Shown: positions 10,503 through 24,120, counted from the stretch's first letter. The stretch: 64,000 nucleotides of DNA from Salvator merianae (GCA_003586115.2 QVOM02000113.1:650408-714407), one strand, 5' to 3'. The notes: generated by a model from the sequence alone, not told the origin. Made by a program: numbers and translations.

Positions 10503-12900
10503 TACGAGAGAAACACTCAAAACAGCTTAAAATGTCAGATATATCAGATCTGACAGGTGATTGTCAATGTCAAAAAGACAGCAAAAATACAGTCAGAAAC
10601 TGCGTAGCAGTGAGTTAGCCAGAGAAAGTCTCTCTCACTATGTGTGTGCAGGGTAAAACAAGGAGAAAAAGACTATCAGGTTTTTGTTTGTTTGTTTTTC
10701 ATGAATAAAAAGAAGTCAGTTGAGGGCAAGTTTGATAGTCTTTAGACTGAAAGCTATCAGAGAGAGGGAAAGAGGAAATTGACTTAAATCTACCCAAATT
10801 AGTCCTAAATTAGCCAGGAGCACACAGTTCTCACCCTCAGCAGCATGGAAGGACTTTGAGAGTGGAGCTGCCTCCAGGTCCAGTAAAGCATCCACAGGTA
10901 AAGGAAGGTTTTTGAAAAAGGGGAAACACCACTTTGTAGGTCACCCAGTTTTAACTATGTGAAAAGGGACTTATTTACAAGGAAAGAGTGAGAAAACTAT
11001 CCACTAACCCTTTCACCCACAGTATCATTGGCCTTTCTCTATTTACACTAATATACAACTATAAACTCCCCGCAAGTGTCTCTTCTACACATTTTCTTGA
11101 TGATAACAGCAGCTTCTTCTTCTGTTCACTCCTTCACAGGTGTTCTCCCTCTATTCCTTGGTTGCAGCTCTGTGAGTCGAGCAGCTCTACACCTTCTGCT
11201 GTTCTTGTCACCAGCACTCACTTCTCTGCCCAACATTGGCTCACAATCTCCGGTCCTCTGTCTCTCATTCTCCTCCCAAATGCATCACTCCCATCTTCTC
11301 CACACTCTCTCTCCCCACCCCAACATTCCACAACCTTCCTTTATTTATCTCCCTGTTCTCTTGAGGTTATCAGCCTTTACAGCCAGCTGTGAACCTCCTT
11401 AAAGATATATCAGCCAAACCATCACATCTATCCTTCCCTGACATGCAATGAAAAAAACAAATAACAAAACCCAAGCTTACCTGTATAAGTACAAAGAATA
11501 GAACCCACATCAAAATCATACTAACAAATTTTAAAACCAGATCAAAACCTTAACTAGACTTTATGTGAAAAGGGGGAAAAAAACTTTTGCGTTTTAAATA
11601 CAGTTGAAATTCCGCTCTATGTGTCACTAGAGAGTGTCCTGTGGCTAGTGAGTTAAAATCAGAAGGCCCAGATTGATTATGTTTTCCCTCTGAGCCTTCT
11701 GTACCCATGATGGACTTTGATGTTCATTTGATTGCTTTAAGGGAGATGCAATGTGATTTCCAGCTGCCTCTGATGCCTGCTTTCCTTGCGTTTGATGTAG
11801 AGCCTATAGCACCTCTTGCAAGCTTTCATCTGCCTTGGATTACAGTTTGTATAATGGTTTGGTGTAGGCACCAAAAATGCAGATTAGCATCATTCAGAAC
11901 CCTGACCAAGTGTTGCTTAATCTGCTCTTGCTTAACCTGGAGAATCTCAGAAGCAAGGTTGTATAATATTATAATCCTCGATCCCGCAATTTGTAAGACA
12001 GACTGTCTTCTCAGCTGTTTATATATTAGATCCTTCCTTTTGGGATCTGTCAAGTGACATGACTTTCATGGTCTAGACAAATGACCTGCTCTATAGGTGC
12101 CCATCCAGTAAGTGTACTATAAATTTCAAGCTGAATATTAAGGTTTGGTGCTATTTCTCTTAACCAATTAATCAAGCAAGCAATTATGTCCTGGCATTCC
12201 TGTAATTCTGGTACCCACCACCTCAGTTTCATGTTCCCTTGTCTCAAAATGTTTTGGAGGCTAATGACTTCTAGTTTGAGAGAGGAGAATCCATGCTAAG
12301 GGAGGACAGATTTTCTGCATTGCCTGCAGAAGTCATAGGCAGTTGAGGCTGCTTTTTAGGTTTCAGTTAGAATGGAACAGAGGGATTCACACTGTTCCAT
12401 TTTATGAAGCCTGTTTTCCATGGTTCCTAGTGAGCTTTGCCATTCCTTGTGAAGGTCTTATTTTTGTTGAGAAAAATATTTGTATGACAATTGAGAGAGG
12501 GGGAGCTGGCAACAAATTCCCAACTAATGCTATCCCCACCTCACTGTGCTACCTGTGCCTACTGCTTAGAGTATGTTGCCTTTCTTTGGTCAACTTTGTC
12601 AATTTTCTTACTCAAGAGATGGCATCTCGAGTGATCACTAATGTGTGAATGTCTGATCTCTTCTGAGCAGTCAGTAAGCCAGATTTGGAAATGAGGCGAC
12701 AGTGGATTGAGTTCAGGCTATTAAGTAAGAGCTACCACCATGTTGTCCGTGTGCCTCAGAATCCTCCTACCTATCTTCCAGGCCATATTTTCACATTATA
12801 TATCCCACATACAAATTAAACCTATATGACAAGAGTAGACTCCTTTGCCTTACCAACTGGAGAACAATCTATTGTGCACTTCTGTGTATATATGCATTAA
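10503..12900. other. No gene recognised
   Basis: A pyrimidine-rich stretch at about 11010-11400 gives two overlapping serine/leucine-rich frames (10988-11392 and 11076-11402). These are composition artefacts without a domain. The rest is unique sequence with no exon or RNA gene that I can support. Confidence 0.4.
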
Positions 12901-12918
12901 ACACACACACACACACAC
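12901..12918 (+). repeat. (AC)9 microsatellite
   Basis: Nine AC dinucleotides. Confidence 0.95.
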
Positions 12919-12966
12919 GTGGGGACTGATTAGAGATGATTCATAGATAGGACCAACCATACATCA

Positions 12967-13027
12967 GTCTTTCCCTCCCTCATGTACATTCTAGAATAGG
13001 AAAGGATTAGAGATAGAATAAAAACAT
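12967..13027 (+). repeat. Dispersed repeat R1, copy 1
   Basis: TTTCCCTCCCTCATGTACATTCT followed by an AGAATAGGAAAGGATTAGAGAT-like run. It resembles blocks at 21700, 29071 and 61862, which share a CATTCT..ACTAGAAAAGGT..ATTAGAGAAGG core. Unclassified and non-coding; the shortest and most diverged of the four. Confidence 0.45.
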
Positions 13028-13589
13028 GAGCATCACATGCTACCACCTTTAAGGTGTTTTTGAGCTACTTTTTTGCTACCTGTAAACCTGCTACCTGTAA
13101 ACTTCATTTGCCTTAGTAGCCAGGTATGTGTGGCAGAATACCAGATTTTTCCTGACAAAGCAGAGGGGAGTAATCACAGAAGCAAGGGAATGCTCAGGGT
13201 CATGCTGCCTCCCTTTGCCTGCTCCTTATTGACCATGAACTAGTCTCTCAATAATATGGTACGTGGACCTTGCCCGTCTCTACTGCTCTTTGGCTACCAC
13301 ACCTTGCAGCCAGCTGGATTTCCTCCTATCTGCCTGAATGCTCATGTATCACACACAGCAGGAATCTGAGTTTAATTTTTTTTAAAAAATCATCTACTTC
13401 CTGTTTATATTACCAAAGTCCACATTTTGCAGTGTTCTTCCTCCACATTCTGACTCTGATTAACTTTTTAAAACAATTTTATGATTTTATACTTTACATA
13501 AGAAAAGGAGATAGAAAATCAAACAGATCATTTCATATATATCACATAAGCACAAGATTTATCCTACTCTCCCTTCCCAATGTGAGTGA

Positions 13590-13600
13590 GGGGGGGGGGG
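13590..13600 (+). repeat. G11 homopolymer
   Basis: Eleven consecutive G. A likely assembly or sequencing weak point. Confidence 0.9.
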
Positions 13601-14864
13601 AATAAATAAAAAGACCAGTAAGGAGATTTACAATGCCCATCTTTAAGTCCCCACCTTCCAGATCATTTCAAGATCTTATGTGGTAAGGGAATTGATCAAC
13701 AGATGCCAAGATTTAAAAAAAAAACAAAACCGTAACTTCCTCTCCTTCCATCTTTTTCTTATGACTCTGTAACTTCTGTCTGTGATGGGGCATCATAAAT
13801 GCGGAACTCATCCTCTCCTGCAGAACCTTATTAATATGTACTTAAAATTTGGTATAATCTACAATTATGGAAACTTTTTTGAGCATAATAATAACTAATG
13901 TTTATGGGTACAGTTTTTGTACTGCATTCTTTTCCTAAGAAGCATCACAACCTAAAATGTTGGTGATGAATAAGTGTAGCACTGTCGGGGGGGAGAATTC
14001 ATGTTTAGTCAGATGTGCAAATTTTTATCTTTCATGAAGTACTGTTTCTGAAATTCCTGTTTGCATTAATACAAAACAGACTTTAACCATATTTTTATCT
14101 AAGAAATTAATGCTGTTTACTGAATTAATGGTAAGAAAGAGACTTATATAAATAATGATTTTGCCTTACAAAAACTTCACAGCCTGAACTGCTACTTTGG
14201 TACATTAAAGCTGCATTGATTCAAAAGAACATTGCCTTAAAAAAGATTTAATGGGACATGAAAACATAAAAATATTGCATTATTTTATAAGCCACTATGG
14301 CATTTGCAGAAGAAAAGCTCCTTGCACTATACAACTATTTTATAGATTCAAGAGGCTCTCCTAACAGTTTCATGTTGATTTCTGTATGTTTCAAGCTAGC
14401 TATTTCTGTAGTAATGGAATCTTGGGGTTGGTGTCAAATCAGATAAAACCTGGCCTCATTTGTGGAAGTTTTATTTTTGTTTTCCCCTAAATCTCAACAT
14501 AGCATAAAATTCCTCAAATGTTGGTCATATCTGCAGCTTGCTTGAAAACCAAGAATATAACTTACATTTGCAAATAGCTGAGATGAGAAAAAGAGCAATC
14601 CATAAGCTAAAATTGCAGAAGGATCTGTCAAGAAGGCAAATATACAAATAAATAAAAATAAATAAAATTGTAGTGTTCACCAGCAAAGCTGAAGCTCTGC
14701 TGCTGCAAAAATTAACCACTTAGCAAGTGGCTTTGAAAGAAGCAAATCCATTTTGGAGGATCAGAATAAACCACTGTTTATTCCAGCAGTCAAATAGGGT
14801 CACCTCCCACTATTGACAGTTATATTGGAAAGTTGAATGCACAGACACCTATGGATCTTTTGGA
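13601..14864. other. AT-rich unique DNA
   Basis: No repeat or exon is recognisable. The block 14030-14300 is AT-rich and low in repeats, with several ATTAAT/TTAATG words. It could be conserved non-coding DNA, but conservation cannot be judged here. Confidence 0.35.
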
Positions 14865-14919
<55 letters not shown>

Positions 14920-14920
14920 T
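14865..14920 (+). repeat. (GATA)14 Bkm-type microsatellite
   Basis: Fourteen GATA units, uninterrupted. Second of four GATA-type arrays in the window. Confidence 0.97.
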
Positions 14921-16838
14921 TTAAGAAGGCAATCCCACCAAGGAATGTTGGTGTCTTCAAAAACGTCCGGGATCCAGCCAGGAGCCCACTATATGCTGAA
15001 TCTGAAGTTGATGCCATGGATGAACAGAAGGCTCTGAAACTGGAACAGTACAAAATAAATGCATCCAAAACATGAAAAGAAATCAAATTTGATTCTTTAC
15101 TTTCAATGAGATTTTACTTTTAATATTGCATTTTGTACATTAAATGGAACAGTGCAAAGTTTAACAGGCTTGAAAAATGTGTGGATTAAGCATCAAATAA
15201 ATCATAATTATGCCTCCCCCCAAAATAAAGGAAATTATTCCTAAAACAAACTGGATTATTTGCATACTACATAGGAGTGATTTGAACATTTCTTAAATAA
15301 TAAAGGTAGTTGAAGAAAAAGAAATGGCTAAGATGAAGGTAACAAGTTTTTAAGTTTAGGTTTAATGTTCAGGAATGATAATCAGTAAGGGTTGGATCCA
15401 GACTAGTGTTTTGTTTGCACACAAAGAGACACTAGGGGAAAATATTCATGGAGAAGAGGGGAGAGACTGACATATAAAAAAAAAACAAAAAAACAAAAGA
15501 ACCACCACCCTGGGACCTTGGGGAATTTCTTAGCAAAGATACCTTTCTCCTGCATGTGATCAGTTTATTTAGCATAGTTCCTACTTAAATCACAGAAATT
15601 TATCTCATGATAAATTTGTTCTACGGATTCTAATAGGATTTAAATTAAAATAAGATTTTTAGATGCATTTGAGTGATGTTTCAGTTGTCCAAAGAAAGCA
15701 ACTGGAAGCTAATGAAGTTATTTTAAAATTAACACCACATTTTCCTTGCATTTCTTCTATGCTACTAGCAAGGAGCTGGAAATAAACTACATTTCTATTC
15801 CTTTTGTGCTTAAATAAAACACATGCTTGCATTAAAAACAACACAAAACCTTGACCACAATTGACATAATGATGTTTAAATACCTTAGGAATTTCTATCA
15901 AACAAACCAAACAGAGTCAAGCAAAGCAACCTTCATTTATGTATGTGGGGTAGTTTTCCACCTCAAAGTTACAAATGTTAAAGAAAGAAAGAATGAAAGA
16001 ATGAAAGAAAGTAAGAAAGAAAAGTCTTGAGATATAGGAACATACTTCATTATTAAAGTTCAAGAACAGAGACTGCAACTAACCCATGCAAAATCCATTA
16101 ACCCCATATTAATTGCAACCTTCACTTTAGAATTTTACACACACTTAAATCTGTGGAGAAAACTTGAAGTCCTGGGAAAGAGTTAGCTTCCTTTCAAAGA
16201 GTTAAAATGCAAAGTTTTGTTTTGTTTTGTTTCCTTAAAGAAAAAAGTTTGATTGTATCAGTTCATGGATTGATCCTACTGAGATACTTTTCCTGTGGAG
16301 CCAGCAAGTCTAAAAAGAAATCACTACCTTCTCAAAACTGGCCATTGACCACGCATGCAGCATGGACACCATCTGCACTGCCAAAATCAGAGTGAACATG
16401 CTTTACCAGGAGCTGATAGTTAGGAACAATCAGGAGCAGCACCATTATACTGTTCCCAGTCTCTCTGGCCTCTGCAAAGTACAGACAAAGTACGTTCTAG
16501 CAAATGTCATTAATGTTTGCTAGCACAAAGTGTGAAAAGGCCCACTGATTTTTAAAGCTACTAATTAAGGTGTTGGGGTGCCTGGCCTCCAAATAAATAC
16601 AGATCTGCAAAATAATCAGCAGTGCACAGGGAGGGCATTAAATAAGCATTAAAACATGGGAGAGGAATGTACTGTAAAAAGGGTACATTATCTTCTATTG
16701 TGAGGTAAATTTCTTTCCAGAGTCTCCCCCTATATCAAACCAGATATCCTAAACAGATTTTTTTCCAGGGTTTGTGCTCTGTCTTTGTCTATGTGTCTGA
16801 CAATATCCTTAATTTACAGGACTGTACAATGTAGTAGG
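14921..16838. other. No gene recognised; interrupted AAAG tract
   Basis: Contains an interrupted GAAA/GAAT tract at 15979-16024 and A-rich runs near 15476-15500. The words AGTGTGAAAAGGCCCA near 16529-16544 resemble the right end of the AAGGCCCTTTC TIR elements, but no left end was found. No exon is seen. Confidence 0.4.
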
Positions 16839-16871
16839 AATAATAATAGTAATAATAGTAATAATAATAAT
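16839..16871 (+). repeat. (AAT)n microsatellite, interrupted
   Basis: Imperfect AAT/AGT trinucleotide repeat of about 11 units. Confidence 0.9.
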
Positions 16872-18119
16872 TTCCAAGTGATCATAGGGTAAAAATATAC
16901 CCCACAATTAAGAATAAAATGATTATTGAAAAATGAATATACAAATATAATATATATATAACAAAATAATTTATTTGCCTTAAAAATACAGGAACAATCA
17001 ATGTTGTAAATTATTGTTAATTGAGTTCTTCCTTATCATAAGAAATTTGTCCTGGAAACCTTTTTGTAAGTGTTCACTTCACTGATTGGTTACTTTGCTG
17101 CCTATTAAATTGATTCATTCAAGCCCCAGATTTAAATATTTTTCCTGAATTCTGTGTACAAAATTTGAGGCAAAAGAGCTCATTTTCTGCAAAATGGATA
17201 ATTGTAGTCCACAGGTAAATTACTTTCCTGTGACAAAAAAAAAAGAGACACCTTTTGACAATAATATTAAGAATCAGACCAGCTCACCATAACCACCAAG
17301 ATGAAGCAAGAAAACTCCAAGTGATGCAGAGGCAGCTTTGACAAAAGTTTATCTAGGTGGTATGAATACTTCTGGAGCCTTTATCTGGATTAAGGAGAAT
17401 TTATCTTTTTGTCATTATAGTAATCTATAGCTGACAGATTTTTTGGTTAGTAAAGCTACTTGTACCTAGCCAATGTGAGGCTAATAGCAATTAACATGAT
17501 GAAGTAAGCCTGCAGAGAAGACTTTATTTATTTATTTATTTGAAGTACTAATATTTCAAACTATTTCTTTACCATCTCATGAAGCACACATGCTTCAAAT
17601 GTGCACATTTGGGGTGAACACTGGGAGTGTTCAGTTTGAACATAGCCACTCTGTTTCCTGCAAACTGACAAGAACCGGTTTGTTCTTGTCATATCTGTGG
17701 GAATCTTCCAGCTCATTCCCAGCAGTGTCCATCCAAATGGTTCTTCAGAAATTTCCCTCCTGACATTTGTAGCTTTAAATATTAAAATATTTAACTAGAA
17801 TGGAAGTTGAAAAAACATTAGAGTTACTTGTATACAAGTCCCACTCAAACATCTAGCTGCATTTCGGAACCATTGTAAGTCTATACAGAACACATAGCAA
17901 TTCAGCCTAGGTATTATGAAATAGTTGATGACTTCAGGTGCTTTGTTATCATCAGGAGACAAACTGCATTACATTCTAAGCTGTGGAAGGTACTCCAGGC
18001 TGTTGCTACTATCATCCTAAAGCAACACCAACTCTAAGAAATGTTCAAAGTTGTTTGGTCCACAATCATTTTCCCTTGTTAGATACCAGCTTTCTGTTAT
18101 TGCTTAGTATTAAGGGTGA
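16872..18119. other. Unique DNA, no gene recognised
   Basis: No recognisable repeat except a short TTTA run at 17524-17541. The 17040-17230 stretch reads as unique AT-rich sequence. Confidence 0.4.
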
Positions 18120-18230
18120 ATATATATATTTATTTAATGCATTCATACAGTGGCTTGCAAAACAAACAATAAAATAATGTATCACAACAATACTTAAAAC
18201 AAACAAATAAAATTAAAAAAAAAAGTAAGG
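18120..18230 (-). repeat. LINE/SINE 3' tail fragment
   Basis: TATTTATTTAATGCATTCATACAGTGGCTTGC followed by an A-rich AACAATAAAATAAT stretch. This matches the general form of squamate LINE tails read backwards (TTATTTATT-...-GGCGGCTTAC-AACA). It is heavily diverged and implies a minus-strand element. It is followed directly by another repeat-like block. Confidence 0.5.
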
Positions 18231-18289
18231 GGAAAAAAATCAAAATCATACCATCAGGCTATGAGCTAAAATGTCTGGTTCTACATCAG

Positions 18290-18450
18290 GTGTCCAAAAG
18301 CATATTGTGATAGTGGAAACTAGACTTTTCCAGGGTTGCACTTCTAGAGCCTGGGTGCCAACACTGAGAAGACCCTTTTCCATAACGTCATACATTTTAT
18401 TTGGCTTGATGAGGCTATATCTCAGGGATGGATGTACAAGACACTTTTTA
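18290..18450. repeat. Unclassified interspersed repeat block
   Basis: The stretch with GGGTTGCACTTCTAGAGCC, GCCAACACTGAGAAGACCC and GAGGCTATATCTCAGGGATG resembles a widespread squamate repeat segment with a CCACC.(C/A)(C/T)(C/T)GAGAAGGCCC core. A related but diverged block lies at 56637-56762. I cannot assign a family. The 90- and 110-codon frames on both strands are chance frames. Confidence 0.4.
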
Positions 18451-21400
18451 AGGTCAATTGATTTCCGTCTATTTACAGTTTCAAAAGTACAAAAAAATAA
18501 AATAAAAATCAATGTTTCAGGTTTAGGGTTAAAGGCCTCCTGACAGCAAAGTCTGTGCTGTACACTTTGCACTAGCATAGCCCATGTCTACTTTTTCTCA
18601 CTTGTCTCCTAGATCCATGTCATACACGGTTCTCAATAAGAACTTGATAATTCTGTTCAGTGCCAGCTCTGATCTCCTATCTGTTGGAATTAGTGTAGTA
18701 TACTGACCGGGGTCATTTGACATTTTGTTCCAGATAAAAAGCCCTCAGGGTGATCTCGTACCAGTCAGTATCCTTAAGGCCTTCAGTGTTAGGGTTAGGA
18801 AGGATTCTGACACATCTAAATTTAATAACTTTATTTTATTGTTAGTGATTAATTGTGGAATATGAGGTTTTATTGTACAGTACACTGTAACTTAGGTGAA
18901 TAGTAGTATGAAAAGTTCTTAAAATAATTAAATAAAAATAATTAGAAACAGACTATTTGAATTTATTATTTAATAATTTTTATACTATCCTTCAGTGGCC
19001 GGAACCCTATTGGTTTTCTCATTATGAACAATGTTTAATTGAATGCAATTCTAAGGTGCCTTTTTATAAACTTAAACACAGTTGTTGTTTTTCTTCAATT
19101 TGTGCACTTAGTATTTTGTTGTTTGCAATACAGTTAAATGTAGAAATGTGCAAACTCAATCATGTTCACAAAAGGGTTTTCTCTGGTAGAATTCATATTT
19201 CTTTCATTTTTGTAAGAATTAGAAGTACAAAGAGCAAACTCAAAGATGAAATGCAGCAGGGGCCAGTGAGTCAGTACACTCCATTCTTGAAAGTTTATAG
19301 TCAAATTTATTATGCAGTACTAAAAGAACCACAGAAGCTAATCATTGGAGAAAAACAGACAAGTCAAAGAACAGAATGTGGCTACTGAGTTAAAGCATAG
19401 TTAATATATGCCTTAAATTGAATAGAAAGTTTGATGCACTTACACTCCATTTTACACTTTGATTAGGAATAGGTCCACATGTTTAGTGGGTAGGACCTCA
19501 GTTTTTATCATGACATATTCCTGAGCCTCTTTTTCATTGGCAGTTCAAATAATTTTCTGTAGGTGTCTATGCATTATGTTTGTATTGTGTTAGCATCTTT
19601 TTCACTTTTCTCCATCTTTTGTCCTTTATTATCTGAAACTTTCTTCTGATATTACAGAAGACATAGTGAGACAGTGGCCATCCACACTTTGAGAGCTAGA
19701 ACAGGCTCATACCAGGTCACCAGCACTCAAAGTATATCATTATAACCTTGCATAGAACACCTGGAAGTAAGCCAAGCAACCACCCACTTTCTTTTGTTGT
19801 TTTCACATGCTTGACTGGCTTCTGAGTAGCCCCAAGTAAAATGATAACAAAATGGGCCAGCAGGAACATTAAGTAACCATCGCTATTACAGGAGAACAAA
19901 CATGATTGCTGAATTTCTTGGAATAGTAATATTAAGAGTTCTCGTATCAGAAACCCAAGGACTGTATTGAGATGTCAAAATTATGTCCTGTGAAAACTGG
20001 GGAATTAGCCTGCATCTGGATGCACTGTAAGACATAAATTAGACCTTCTTGTGCTTCTGATAATATTATCAGTAGCTGTACACAAATAAAATAAGAAAAT
20101 GTGTGTTCTATCCTTTTATTCTACACGTTTTACTCCACAAAGATCAAGTGCCATATGCTTGAATGAAAGTTATGTACAAACAGCTGAAGTTTAGATTCAG
20201 TAATAACTTAAAATAATCATTGCTGTTCATCATCATGGCAAGAATTGTACTGCAATACAAGTAATTGTAAACTGCTTTTAACTGAGGCACATAATACTGT
20301 AGACCTGTGTAATCACTTCTATTTGTGATCAGTTGTAACCTTTTCTTCAGAGAGTGCCAGATTTTCTATGGACACAAAATAGTTCAAAATTTCAAAACAT
20401 CAGATGAAGAGTATTTGGATGATTTGACTGGATATAGTTCAATTTTATGCATAGGGGGGAAAAGGAAAAGGAAAAAGAAAAATAATTAAATTTGATTTCC
20501 TCTTTGCGTCTATCCCTTTGGATCCATCCCTTCTTTGCTTTACTTTTATTACTTTCCTACTGAAGTACATATAAGATTACATACTCTGTTGCCTTTTAGG
20601 AGAATTAATCATGTCTCCCATGATTAGCAAAAGATTCCAGTTTACTAATTTAGAATTGAAGTTTTAATGAAACACAAGCTTCTCGCAAAAGTCAAAGGAA
20701 TAAGCATGCGTTTCCCACAATATACTTTATAGAAGCTGTTCATGCATGTGGACATTTTATTCTGTCACACTGACTTTATACCGTCATTTCATGGGAAGGG
20801 ACCGTTTAAGCAACAGAACCAAAGCTCCTTCCACAGATGGCTCTACAAGCACCATTTAAACATATAGTAAGGAGAGTCTCCAACTCTCTGGATAACAAGT
20901 TTCACTACTGAACTGCTTTGGCTGTTGGGAAGTTTTTCTGACATTTCAACTGGAATATGCCCTGACATTTGATACCTAACTATCCATTATAGGCATACTG
21001 TGATATGTATGTATGAATATCTCATTTAAAAAACAATGTGAAAATACATTTTATTAGTTCATGACCTTAGGTCAAAAAATATTTAAGGTATTTTAAAAAT
21101 ATTTAATATAAAATATTTAAATTTGAGATTAATATTTATTTTTCTATTTCTCTTTATGAAATGGATTCAGCTAATAGCAGGTCAGGACTTACGAGGCATA
21201 GAAGTGAGGGAAGATTCTAGGCACAAGGCTAACTCTAATCTCAGCTATGTTTTGTTTTCAGCAGAAGCTTTTCTGCATCTGTTACCCTTCTTGGATTGAT
21301 CCATAGGACACTTCTTGATTCAGGTGATCATGAATGCAAAGAAGAAAACATATAGATAACACACATAGATGTCCAAAGTGCTGCATGCATTTTCCAAGTA

Positions 21401-21699
21401 CTGTCATCTTCAAGGATTATAATAATCAAAAGTACATATTTGTGAGGTTTGCATTACTAAAAAAAAATAATGAATGATGAATTTGTAAAACATTGGACTT
21501 ATGGGGAAAATGGGTTTGGTTTCAACATCTGGCAAATATTTGAACATATATATCATATATATTATATATATATTACTTTGGTATAAAAAATGGGTTGGTG
21601 GGAGTGTTTGTTCACTCAGGGTTGGTTTGTTTTTGTTTTTTGTTTTAGTATACATCTGAAGCAGTTTAGAGATGACTTAGAGAAGATTTGCAGGTCTGT
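18451..21699. other. Long unique AT-rich stretch, no gene recognised
   Basis: No classified repeat is recognised over about 3.2 kb, which is long for this window. A 143-codon frame at 18957-19388 has no recognisable domain and is probably chance. An A/T-alternating stretch lies at 21540-21580. The most repeat-free part is about 19950-20800. Confidence 0.4.
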
Positions 21700-21785
21700 C
21701 ACAAACCAGTCTGTTTCTCTCCCCTCCATAAACATTCTGGACTAGAAAAGGTGGGTTAGCAAAGGAATGAACAGGAGGGTTGAAT
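21700..21785 (+). repeat. Dispersed repeat R1, copy 2
   Basis: Contains CATTCTGGACTAGAAAAGGTGGGTTAG, matching the R1 core also present at 29071 and 61862. Non-coding, class unknown. Confidence 0.5.
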
Positions 21786-21812
21786 GCTATAATTTCTAAG
21801 CTTTTGTGTCAC

Positions 21813-22306
21813 TAAAGGCAAACACACTGGACAGTAGACCAGATCATGGTCCAGTCTAGGCGTCTCCCATCCAAACACTACTGCATGATAGCAAAAGCTC
21901 CTCCTGCCCTGTCATATTTTGCACAGGACCAAAATGGTACCCTATCCCTTCATGCAAGGTTTGTAACCAAATCAGGGGCAGAATATTGGGCCATGGAGGC
22001 ATGCAGATGGCATGCCCCATGGTCTGCTTTTACTGCAGAGGATCCTTTTCAATAGTGCTCCAGGATCTATCAGTGGAAAAGGGACTGCCCCAAAACTGGC
22101 CATGCTGAAGACCAAGGATGAAACTTTCCAGCCTTCAGAGTCTCAGTGCTGCATCTGAGGGCTCTTTAGGCAGTACTTAGGACTGGAACAGGATGGGCTG
22201 CCCAAATGTGGATGGCCGTGCTCCACTCCAGTGACAATCCATCCCAGCTTGTTCTGAGATCAGCCAGGCTGCCTTGTCCAGGAGCAATGCAGGTAAATGT
22301 GGAAAG
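21813..22306. mobile_element. Possible TIR element, AAGGC..ACACT ends
   Basis: A left end ACTAAAGGCAAACACACTGG and a right end AAATGTGGAAAGGACTTA are loosely inverted to each other and resemble the ends near 2741 and 42187. The enclosed region of about 490 bp is more GC-rich than its flanks and non-coding. No target duplication was verified. Confidence 0.3.
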
Positions 22307-22309
22307 GAC

Positions 22310-23469
22310 TTATTTTACTAAGTGAATGTAGCCTCTGCCAGACTCAATTATTCAGATGGGTTCTGGACAATGGTGTGTATGTGTGTAGTGTGTATATGTG
22401 TGATGTGTTGATGCAGAAGGTTAGGATGCCTAAAGGATTTCTGTAGTTATTTTCAGATGTTAACATTAGCTTTATCCTCTCTTCTATATTTATGATTATT
22501 TGCTTATAGAATAATAATCAATATCTTTGTCTGTCAAGGTCAAGTGATTTTAAATTGGCATGGAGCTCCCCTTTCTAAAGGTGGGAGAAGGTGAAACATC
22601 AATTTTCCTTTTAAGGATAAGCAAGAAAAAGTAACAACTCTCCACTCACCCAGAAACTGACACTTTCACCTTCTTTCATCTGTAAGCAAACACAGCAACA
22701 CACTCATCCACCCTCATCGGATAGAAGGACAACAAACAGAAAAAATAAGGTGCAACAAATATGGAAGACAGAGTAGCAAGTGTAGTTGATCTCATGAACA
22801 CACAGTTCACTTCTTGTTGCCTAAGCCTTTATAGACAGATATGGCTCTATATGTTCTTCTAAAGTAAGTAATATGTAAAAGACCTCCTCAGGAGTGATCT
22901 TCTCAAAGCCCTCCAGAACTCAGATGCAGGTGAACTGCTGCCCCCAACAGCCCAAAACACAGTTGGAATCATAGCTTCTTACTGAAATTGAGGATGTAAG
23001 TCTGTCAAATTTTTGGTCTGCAGCAGTGATTCCAGATGTATTTTGATCTTCTGATTCAATTCTTCACCATAATTCATGTTTACAGAACATCCAGGACTTG
23101 ACTCCCCTGGCAGAGTAATTAAAAACAGTTCACCAGTAGGTTGAGGATACTGGGGGAATGGATGATGGTCATGTTAGTCAGTCTAGCCCTACAAACACTT
23201 AAAAGACAGCCAGAAATGGCTGTGTAGATGATGCCAAAGATAGTAAAATTTAGCTCCCCTTAAAGTGGTTCAAAAAAGTTAGCTGTTGCATGCCCTAATA
23301 AAATCAGTATTTTTTTAAAAAAAAACACACACAGCTAATGTAATCTAGATCTAGTCCATTATCACAAATACAAATTTCACACATCTCCTTATCATTGTTT
23401 CAGTCACCATTTCATTCACCAGAAAATGCTTGCAGACTGAGATGGGCTACGAGGGACTGACCTGGACCT
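22310..23469. other. No gene recognised
   Basis: An imperfect TG-rich run lies near 22372-22410 and an A-run followed by CACACACA near 23313-23330. The right part may extend the LINE fragment that follows but has decayed beyond recognition. Confidence 0.35.
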
Positions 23470-24120
23470 CATCTTACAAAGAACTTTTGAGATATTGTTG
23501 ATGTACTGCCCACCCTGATGCCTAGAAGCCTCCCTGATGGAGTTGACATAGGTGATTTATGGTGTGGTGCTGGGGAACCCCAGGAGAGTGGTTTGGGGAG
23601 GCTTCAGCATTTATTCTGACAGAGCTGCCTCTCAATTGACTTTGATTTTCATGACCTCTGTAACAGCCATGGGGATATCTCAACTGATTATGGAATGAAC
23701 ACATGGGCTAGGTCATTCCCTTTATCCAGTTTTTGCCTCCAGTTGGTGCGTGTGTGCCCTAGATATTGGAGAGGTTAAAGTTACTTCATTGTCATGGTCA
23801 AGCCATCATCTGCTGAAGTTTGGTATTGGAACAGCACTTCCACCCTGCAAGGATGGGCAACCCTTTAAGATGGTTTGTCCACAGAAACTTACAGAAACTG
23901 ACAGATTCCTGAATGTTCTTGGGAAATTTCCAGAAACTAGAGTCAATGATCCCATTAAGATTGTTGCAGAGTTATGGAACATTGGGATATGACAGGCCAT
24001 TAACCACCAATTGGTTCAGAATATCACTTCAGCAGCCCAAGAGAGTTGAATTTATGCCGCTGAAGCCTCCCCAAGAACTGGGGTGGCTGCACTTTTGCTT
24101 TTGGCAGACCACAAGGATTT
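23470..24120 (+). pseudogene. L2/CR1-group LINE ORF2 fragment: C-terminal half of the endonuclease
   Basis: Translation with frame changes gives an APE-type endonuclease tail. A segment like MTSVTAMGISQLIME is followed by VKVTSLSWSSHHLLKFG, which corresponds to the conserved (S/W)SDHH motif of L2-group LINEs with Asp replaced by Ser. Then come PPCKDGQPFKMV and LTETDRFLNVLGKFPE, the linker after the endonuclease. Frameshifts and the changed SDH motif show it is dead. It is truncated at both sides, with no reverse transcriptase following. It covers the endonuclease part missing from the LINE copy at 53960-56385, so both may derive from one family. Confidence 0.7.

Noticed and set aside
11010..11400. 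Two overlapping serine/leucine-rich frames as a secreted or membrane protein
   Set aside because: Pyrimidine-rich DNA gives Ser/Leu/Pro in all frames; no start context or splice sites identified.
20057..20072. 16-bp perfect palindrome CTGATAATATTATCAG
   Set aside because: About one such palindrome is expected by chance in 64 kb, more in AT-rich DNA.
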